DNA of 60,000 bases from Liolophura sinensis (Eukaryota > Mollusca > Polyplacophora > Chitonida > Chitonidae). Positions 34,840 through 45,100 of this stretch are shown piece after piece (the stretch's first letter is position 1; every line of letters begins with the position of its first letter). Position numbers and translations under genes: made by a program. The notes beneath the pieces were generated by a model that was not told where the DNA came from, ran no database searches, and saw only the letters and a list, made by a program, of their open reading frames with translations. Location: positions 59,434,984 through 59,494,983 of the forward strand of contig NC_088300.1 in the NCBI RefSeq assembly GCF_032854445.1, written 5' to 3'.

Positions 34840-36045
34840 GTGAGTTCGGGTGGAAATTTGGTCTTGTTTTGTTTTTTTTTTTGGTACTGTCCTGGTAGAA
34901 CAGCCTTCGGGCGCACTTTAAGTATGTCTTGGCGGCCCGTGTAGCTTAGCTGAGTTTATGATGCGCAGGCATTTGATTACACATACATAAGCTGAGATTA
35001 TCAGCTCGACCTGACGAGGTCTGGGACAAGCACTTACCCTCATGACCCGAGACACATCAACTGTCATTTCATGAACGAATGACCCAGGGCAAGTTTTGTG
35101 GTACATGCCACACACATCAACATTACATGCATATGTTCCCGCATGTTCCCATGTTCGATGAATTTATGTGATGTAGGCCTGTCTTCATCTTATATCGTAC
35201 AACGATCATACGCGTTGTGGTGATGCTGGTTGACAACATGTTGATTTGGAAGGCACAGCCAAGCGCGGTCCGAACGACACGTCAATACGGACAAACACAA
35301 GCACCATGATAGACGGTTGAACGGATATGTCTACTAAGGCATGGGTATTTTCCACTAAATTCTTGTTAAATTTATGAAATTCTACGGATTGATGATAATT
35401 TGTGGCATGGCAAGTTTAATATGTAGACTGAGGTAGATTGAATCGTCCTTTGAGTGACCTTACAGCCCCCACGGGTAGGAAATATAAGGGGAAAGTGATA
35501 ATTTTGTTGGCATCGACTGAAACTGCGTCGACTGTGGGGGCTTGGCTGCTGAATATTCATGTAAGCCTGTTTGCAGCAATCTCATTGGCTGAATTCCGTG
35601 TGTGTGGCAGACAACACCTGCATATTTTATCCTTGAGCTACAAGGTCACGCTTTTTGAGACGCGTCCAAAATAAAAGATTTATATATAAACACACGGTTA
35701 ATAGACTTGCCGGTTGACCTGCAAAACAGTTTGCCGTGGTTTTAGAAGGAAAACGGTAGATGTTGTTCAAAAAACAACTACCTCGGTATTTCGTTGAAAA
35801 TACCTAGGAAGACTTAACTGCTGTGTGTATGTGTATACATAACCATGTAGGCCTACACGATATAAACAAAATGATCTCAACTATTGTGTAAGCACAGGGT
35901 TTTATAAAATCGTATTAGGCCATGGTCATTTTTTGACATGGTGATTATTTCTGATGCACAGTCTGCCTGTGGAACAGTCATTGATATAGATATACTGTCG
36001 TAGCAGTAGGAGCCCAGTGTGACAGTAATTTAAAATTAGTAAATT

Positions 36046-36105
<60 letters not shown>

Positions 36106-39100
36106 TTCTGTGGGGGGTTTTGTCATTATTAATGAAAGACTTGTCACTTTTATTTATTTATTTCATTGGTGTTTAAACGGCGGTGGCCCAGGGCCCAGGG
36201 GAAACCCACGACCGTCCGCAGGTTGCTGGAAGACCTTCCAACGTACGGTCGGAGAGGAAGCCAGCATGAGCTGGACTTGAACTCACAGCGACCGCATTTT
36301 ATGAGAGGCTTTTGGGTCATTATGCTGCGCTAGTGACTTGTCACTTTTAAAATCCTTAGCTGTTAATGTGTAATGTTCTGCAGATAGACATAATATTGTT
36401 TATTTATACTGATACAACAACTGTATGAATAGGAATGACAATTTAAATACTGATAATGCTTTAACACCACAAACTGTAAACATTGTGTCAGTTTTATATT
36501 AATCTGTTGTAAAACAATGTTGGTAGCATGTGCACTGATTAACCCACAAGTCATGGGTGTGGATGTTTACATCGATTCTTTGTAAAAATGAAAAAATGAT
36601 TCTTAAAACAAATGGTTTTATAATATGTTCTTAACATTTAATTTGTTCGTGTTCTCATTGCAGTATATGATGTTCAGGTCTCATTATTAAAAAGACAAGT
36701 GTTTTTAAAAGTAACCAATATTTTAATATTTGTATGTCGAAACATGTGCTAAACCCAGGACCAAGTTGCTGTCATTGGAATTTTGCGTTTAATGAATTGT
36801 GGTTTTGATTTGGATTAAGAGACATTCTGACTGTTCATTTGTGCTGTTTTGTATACACTGTAGTCCATGTATAGGACAGGACCTATGTAGGCCTAGAATA
36901 ACAGGCACGATCGATGGTAAACTCGGTGTTGTTTACAAAGGTCACATACAAGTAGCAGCTGTGGATTACACCCAGTCACTGGGCTCTCCTGCACTATACG
37001 GGATTTTCATCTGCTATATCAACAACAACAAATATCAAAACAACCATTTAGGCCACCTACAACGTCGGTGCCATTGGGTACATTACGTTGATTCATAGGC
37101 CTACCCCATACTCCCACAGCACGTTGGGAGAAATGCTTTTTTTCTTGATGAAGATAGTTTATGACAGTTTAGTTACACGAAAGCTAAACATGTTATAAAA
37201 ATCATTATAAACATGAAGCAAGCGACTGCGATTTTAAGGCGGAAGTCGTTCTGTGAAGAATGTTTGTGTCACATGCACGCTACTGTTTGACACTCGTCAG
37301 GCCACTCCATTTTATTGCTTATTTATATGTCCTGTATGTGGAAATAAGAGTTCCATTTTTAAGTATGTATACCTAGTCGAGTGATCACTGGCCGTAACGA
37401 ATTGCATGTCTGCCGCCTCAACTCGATTTGTAAACAACTTCTCGTTCATCATCTCCATTCACTGGGGCGACCTAGAAGTTGGCTCCTTGCCAACATTCTG
37501 TTTCGCGTGACGTCAGGTGACTGAAAAAGGAAGATATCGGGACAGTTGAGAAGACGACGCCAAAGTGTGTTTAACTGGAGGTGCGTGGAGGATGACGGTC
37601 CTTTGAAACCTTAAAACCGAAATCATAAGTTTTATCAACGTTGAAATGTAGTATTGGCCTTGTTTACGCTAATTCGCGACTATAAAACGTATCAAGGGGC
37701 AGACACCCATAAAACTCGTACGACCGAGATTAAAACACAGCTAGATTTATCGTTTTCTGTGTAGAACGAAGTGGGATGGAGATGAAACCAAAAACCAACG
37801 AGTGTCATTCGTGTATCAGATCTGTGTGAATGAATATAATAAAGCTTTTTAACGATAATAAAGCCTACCCACTGCGTATAACCCGTGAAATAAACAAGCA
37901 CATAGCACTGATTGGTTGTTTATCAACACTTTGAAATCCGGGTCAGTTCAGAGTACACATAGGTTTGCCCAGGTGGATGATTATATTAACATTATGAGAA
38001 GCAACACGGTTCCTGAGGGCATGAATCAAGCGAAAACGTGGTAGAAATATTTCGTGTTGCGTCATTATGGTTTGGAGGAGTGAGGAGTAAGTGGTTCTGT
38101 GGATATGAATTGTCGATATAGGCCAATCCAGCCATGAAGTTATATGTTGTTTACAGCAACATACCAGGATGTAGCCATGTTTGCTGCGAGAAGGTTAACG
38201 TTGCCATAGAAATATGGGCCTACATACTAAACTATTGGGATGGCTGAAATGCAAGAAATACAAGTTTTTCTTCAAGAAATCCGTTGTTACCTGACTTGTT
38301 AACTCGCAGTTAATTTCTACACCTTAGGCTATACATAGGGAAAGAATGTCTGCAACACGAGACAATAAGATGATAAGACTGTTATAATTGACGTATGCAG
38401 TTGCCATGATATCACACTAGTTATGAACTATATAGTCGCTATGGTGCCACATTGGTTATGAACTATACAGTCGCTACGGTGTCACATGGGTTATATTTTA
38501 TTTTTATTTGATTGGTGGGGAAAACCCACGACCATCCGCATGCTGCCGACAGACCTTCTCACTTATAGCTGGAGAGGAAGTCAGCATGAGCTGGACTTGA
38601 ACTCACATTGACCGCATTGGTGAGAGGCTCCACATGTTGGTTATAACTTACACAGTCACTGTGGTGTCACTTTGCTTGTAACTGACACAATCGGTAAGGT
38701 GTCACATTGGTTATAACTGACACAGTCACTATATGGTGTCACATTGGTTATAACTGAAGTTGCATTGGAAGAAGTACCGCCACCCAGCCGACAATGGCAG
38801 TAACACGTTTCAAATGAAAGCAAAAAAGAAAGAAAAAACGTAAAAAAGTATATAAATGAAATAAATCAAAAGTAAAGTCCGACCAGTTTACTGGCGACCA
38901 ACAAAATGAAGGCCCATGCACACGCATACACACATGTGACGTTAAAGCTTATAAAGCTACAATGGATCTATGTGAAGGATAAAACACCCTTAAAACAATT
39001 TCGGGGCATCTCCAGCCGCTTGGCATCCCAGAGCTTTCGCCTATTGGCAGTCGTCACTTTGTCACTAATGGCTATATATATATATCTCGCCACGAGATCC

Positions 39101-42100
39101 TGGTTGTAATGGGCACGGTCTTCATGAAGTTTACAATAGTTATGACATGACATTGCCATATTTATAACTAACACAGTTGTTTCATATTCACAAGGTTTGT
39201 AATTGGCATCATTACCACAAAGTCCCAATTATGGTTGCAACTGATATCCTCGCTGCGAGGTCCCAGTAGTGACAACTGACTTTCTGGTTACAAGTTCCCA
39301 ATGGTTACAACTGACATTCTCGTCCAGGTTACAGCTGAGATCCTCGCCACGAGGTCTCCGTGGTTACAACTGACATTCTTGTCACAAGGTCCTAATGGTT
39401 ACTACTGACATTATCACAGCGAGGTTGCAGTGGTTACAACCTTGGGTACAGTATGAAAATCTTACAACCTGGGATCCAATATTGTATCCCAGTTACATCT
39501 AACATTCTCACCACAAGGTCCCATTGGTTACAACTGACATTCTCGTCACGGTTACAACTGAGATCCTCACCACGAGGTCTCTGTGGTTACAACTGACATT
39601 CTCATCATGAGTTCCCATTGGTCACAACTCACATTCCCGGAACGAGGTCCCATTGGTTACGACTGACATTCTCACCTTGAAGTCCCATTGGTGATAAGTG
39701 GCATTCTTCCCGCAAGGCCCCATTGGTTACAACTAACATTCTTACCACAAGGTCTCATTGGTTATAACTGGCATTCTCACCACAAGGTCCCTTTGGTTAC
39801 AACTGGCATTCTCATCACGAGGTCCCATTTGTTACAACTAACATTCTTACCAGGAGGTCCCATTGGTTACAACTAACATTCTCACCACGAGGTCCCATTG
39901 GTTAGAACTGACATTCTCACCACAAGGTCCCATTGGTTACAGCTAACATTCTTACCACAAGGTCTCATTGGTTACAACTGGTATTCTCACCACAAGGTCC
40001 CATTGGTTACAACTGGCATTCTCACCACGAGGTCCCGTTGGTTACAACTGACATTCTTACCACGAGGTCCCATTGGTTACAACTAACATTCTTACCACGA
40101 GGTCCCTTTGGTTACAACTAACATTCTCAGCAAGAGGTCCCATTGGTTACAACTGGCATTCTCACCACGAGGTCCCGTTGGTTACAACTGACATTCTCAG
40201 CAAGAGGTCCCATTGGTTACAACTGGCATTCTCACCACGAGGTCCCATTGGTTACAACTAACATTCTTACCAGGAGGTCCCATTGGTTACAGCTGACAAT
40301 CATCCTCGCCTGGATCAGAGTGGTAAAGCGGGATCACACTGGTATACAAATGGCATCCTGTCCTCGTGGTTGCAATGCTTATAGCTGATGGGTAACGAGA
40401 TTACAACATGGTTATAACTGGTTACATTTTATTGTCAAAATCAGTCATTGAAGTGATATCCATCGGTTCTCAAGTCAAATAGTGCATAAAATGGTTTGGT
40501 CACCATTTTTTAATCTAATCCGCTCTAGGCCTTACATTGTTGATATAGGACGGTCCACATTCTCACCATGTATGTACATTCACTTCAGTTTTGCAATCGT
40601 GAATATTCACGTGTTTACCTATACTCATTCTCCAGTGTGATTATTGCCATAGGCCTACATAATTTTTCACTGAACTGAAATATTCTTGACTACGGCATAA
40701 AACATCCATCAAATAAATACATAAATAAATAAATAAATAATTTTTCACTGTCACTGTCTAAAGAAGCAGGACCGTGTTTTGATTTACTACATATACAATG
40801 TGTAAGTCACATGATATTCGAAACAGCGATATCATATGTCAGTACATCGTATACCTCTTGTGCTGTGTGTACATACGACGACCTTTGGCCTAGTAATCCA
40901 ACACTGAACTACACAGTGCTTGTCCAAGCCTCCAGTGACCCAGCAAGATTTCCAGGCCTTCAGTTCACCAGTACTTATGCAAGAGCCGGTTATATTTGTA
41001 GAGAACGTCCTAGTTTTAGAGAGTACATCATGAGACACTTGATTTATGGTATTGCTTGGCGCGTTTACCTGTTACACACCGAGAACATCAGCTGCTCACG
41101 CAGAAATTACCCCCCAGAGCTAATTTAGGTTACTTAACTGGAGAGCACTACAGATGATGAGCATACAGAGACTTAAACAAGTTTTCAACATAAAAACGAC
41201 GTCCTTGTACCAAGTTCGTTATATAAGCAAGTCATATCTCTGAAGTTATTGGGGTCCACTTCGGGAGCGGTAGATCCAGGGCCAACCCTGGGTCGAGTCA
41301 CATCTAAGACCTTAAAAGAGGGAGTTGTAACTTCCTCGCTTGGCGTTTAGCGTGAAGGAGATAGTGCAACAACTGGTATAATGGCTTGGGCGGGGCGCTT
41401 TGCTTGCCTTCGGTAAGGCGTCTCATTGAAGCAGCACTAGATAAAAGAGCGGTGGAAATCCGTCTTGCAACAAGAACGCACATTACATGCACTCTAAAGA
41501 TTCCTTCGTCGTCATATGACTGAAAAATTGTTGAGTACGACGTTAAACCCCAGGCACTCACTCACTCTGAAATCATTGAATGGTATGATACTTTATAGCG
41601 TCACCATTGGTTGTGCACAGTATAATAAATATGTATGAATGAATGGATAGTAAATGAATCTTTTAAGGCATATTTTTCAATATATCGTTCGTATAAATAC
41701 GCCCAGGGCTGATTTAACCCTGCAAAAATTACCTGGCTGTTGTGATATTTATCGCGATGTTATTCGTAAGCACGTGAGTGTTACATTCCTTGAAAAGGCC
41801 TATCGGTGATGAAACTTTGTGCTTACAAAAAGAGGAAAAAGTGGTTGAGGGAACACGAAACGTTAGATGTGCATTAGCTGTTCTTAGATGTTCTTGATCG
41901 TATACCTACGAAAAAAGCTGCTTTGGCCATTGTAGATTTGTACGCTGGACTTTCTTGGATGTGAAAGTTTTGTCTCTTTGAGAGTACAAACTGTAACGCC
42001 ATTGTTGAAAAATGTTACGAGGAAAGTGTGAACGAAGGCGAGTCAACAGTAAAGCTTTTTCCAGTTATTAACCAACACGTACGTTCATAAATCGGCGTTC

Positions 42101-45100
42101 CATGTAATAAAGTAACCATCTGATTTGTAGTTTTCAATTTTACCAACGGCTTCTCCATTGTCCCACAGATCGAAGCGTTGGTGCGAAACTTCAAGCTGTC
42201 AACGCTGACCTACAAGAGGATCATGCATCTCCTGGATGAGGAGATGAACAATGGCCTCCGGAAGAGCACGAACCACATGGCCGACATCAAGATGTTCCCC
42301 ACATTTGTCCGGGCCCTGCCGGACGGGACGGGTAAGCTTCTGGAATCGGCCATAATCCTGGCCGCAGTCTATTATCAATCAAGTGAAATATAGTGTATTC
42401 TTGAGTATGGCGTAAAACATCAATCAAATTGATGAAGGACTCTGTATTTGTATCAAAGCTTTAGATGGTATACCAACAATGCGCATGGTGTTTCCCTATG
42501 ATGTCAAGCATCTGTTTAGTTGTTTGAAACAAAGATAACAATTATACATGGAGATAGGATTCTGACAGAAAATGCGTGTTTTGTTTTGTTGCTTATATTT
42601 TCTATATTATATTTTGTATATTGTATTTTGTGCAATTGCAGAAAAGGGTGAATTCCTAGCTCTGGATCTTGGCGGTACAAACTTCCGGGTGTTGCTGGTG
42701 AAGCTTGACGGACGGGACGTGGATATACAGAGCAAAACCTACCTTATACCACAGAGAATTATGTTAGGCACAGGAACACAGGTAAGTCTCAGCTAATTCC
42801 CAACAGTGTGCTTTCTTATAACAAAGTCTCCCCACAGAATGAAGGTGTTTGTGCTGTTCTTGTTCACATTGATTACCATCAAATGTTGTGTCGACTAAGA
42901 GGTTTATATGAATAAGTTGTACGGACAAGATATGTAAAACCTGACTCAACGGACAGTCTTACTTCCTGAGACGTGTTTCAAGTCATGCCATCTTCTTTTT
43001 GGAAAGTAAAACATACCCCCAAGCAGTGCAATTCCAGAAATATGCACTAAATCTAGCACCGTTGACAAACTAATGCCTTTTATGAAACTGAACAGGGTGC
43101 CCATTTGTTTAATATAGCTGATTTTGTATAAAAGCGAAGATCTTTTTTGGCTTTGTTGTATTTTTAAAATGACAAAATTAGCGTTTTCGGCACATTGATT
43201 CTTAGGACATTGTTGGCGCAAATGACCATCAAGGAAACACTTAATAACGAATTTGTGCATATTTGTTTGCAGTTGTTCGATCATATAGCAGACTGTATCG
43301 GACGTTTTGTGAAGGAGCAGGACCTTCGGGGCAGGATTCCTTTGGGGTTTACCTTCTCATTTCCATGTAGACAGGAAGGATTAGCCAAAGCTCGCCTTTC
43401 CAAATGGACAAAAGGTTTCCGATGTGAAGGGGTGGTTGGGGAGGACATCTGTCAACTTTTACATGAAGCCATTAAAAGAAGAACTGTGAGTTTAGGTCTC
43501 TCTGGCCACAGATCTCAAAGATTTATGAAATGAGGGATGAAAAGATGTACATAATAGAGAGTAGCCTGAATACAACTTCGTCATTGTCTGCTGATTTTGT
43601 TACTATATTACTTTGTATAACTGAAATTCTCTGATAAGGTAAGCTTGAAAAACATGTTTTCATCATCCTCTTTTTACAGAGCTTCCCTTTGTTCAGAATT
43701 TGTTCTGTTTTCTCCTCGTTAGCTGATGTTGAAAATCATCTTGAACTCGGGTGTGTTGTTGCTGTTTTCAGACAATTGATGTCGAAATAGTAGCTGTTGT
43801 GAATGACGCTGTTGGAGCATTGATGTCCGCCGCTCACAGTGACCGTAACTGTCATGTTGGTTTGATTCTTGGTGAGTACTTTTGTTAATTCTTTCAACAA
43901 TATATGAAGCATTGCATAAGTACTGGATTAGTATCAGTCATTAAGTTAAAAGCAATGCAAAACTACTTTACTGGAAATGAGCTTTTGTCTCACCGATTTC
44001 ATCGGCTGATGCAATTTTCAACGAACTGTAATGATCTGTCTAGTTGTTGGTATTATCGAGTGGTTGCATGGTTACAACTCGTCCTGGGAAGGTTTGTAAG
44101 TATGCCAAGGATATCGACAAGCTGATCAAACATTGCATCAGATTGATGTCTAAAGAGACAAATAAACAGTCTATTTTTATCAGGATGCACTTTCCTTTCG
44201 TCAACCTCATGGAGTAAGGCATCTTCTGTCGGTAACAATTCATCAACGGAAAGCAGCTGCCTTTGGTTTTATGTATAAAAAAGAGGCAGAGAAATGGAAA
44301 CATTCTCAATTTTTAAACTGATCGACTTAATCCAACTGCTTAAGTGTGTAAAGCTGTCCGCATTGAAGAAGAAATTATGTGTTTCTTTCAGTAGAAGTCT
44401 GCTATATAAGTGTCAATGGTTGAGTCCGTCAAAGATATTCAAAACAAAGTGTGCCTTTTCAAAAATTTCTAAATTGGCTCAAATCATTGCATGTTGATTT
44501 TTGTAAACTTTGAAACTTTTAATGTTGGGATATTTACAGTATAATAAAATACTTATAGCATAGAGAGTAAAACCATACAGAGCACCCACGACAGTGTGAT
44601 AACTGACAAATGATCACACGTAGCTTGAGTAGTAGTTAGGTAGTAGTGAATTACAGGCACTCTGCTTAAGCAGAATATGGCAAAAAAGGTTGTGATGATA
44701 TTGTAATTTGTTAGTCGTGACTTATGTAGAATTAATCAAAATGCCTTGGTGCCATCACATTTAATTCTCGCCGACCTGTATTTATTTATTGATTTATTTA
44801 TTTATTTATTTGTAAGGTGTATTGCGCCGTACACAATAATACTTCACTTATACGATGGCCTCCAGCATTATGGTGGCCGTCGACCTATATATCTACAATC
44901 GGGGATTCTTACCAAGCATTACGTATGATGGCCGTGACTGTATAGTATAACATCTCTTGTGTGTCTTGGTCTGTACAAATACTTGGCCTATCTGTTCCCT
45001 AGGTACCGGCTGTAACGCCTGTTACATGGAGAAGTTGGAGAAGGTGGGAGTGTGGGAGGGAGATGTCCACGGGCCAGAGCAGGTACATTATCAGTAATCC

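Larger units (their letters stand above)
34840..42168 (+). other. HK-B intron 1
   Basis: 7.3 kb. Holds an AT microsatellite (36047-36103), SINE copies (36153-36334, 38495-38631, 40674-40740), a family 2 SINE (41251-41568), the 35-bp minisatellite (38391-40310) and a CpG-richer stretch with a CRE (about 37380-37620). No further coding exon was recognised. Confidence 0.7.

Noticed and set aside
37406-37429. Possible alternative first exon of HK-B (ATG...ttt/gtaaac, phase 0, in a CpG-richer segment)
   Set aside because: Only eight codons and one donor-like site; too little to separate from chance without transcripts.
38200-38213. Second X-box-like site, GTTGCCATAGAAAT
   Set aside because: Fails the last constrained position of the X-box pattern and is not near a recognised first exon.
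39688-40388. Series of 62-81 codon ORFs with repeated HWLQLTF-type peptides
   Set aside because: By-products of the 35-bp minisatellite, occurring in several frames offset by the unit length.
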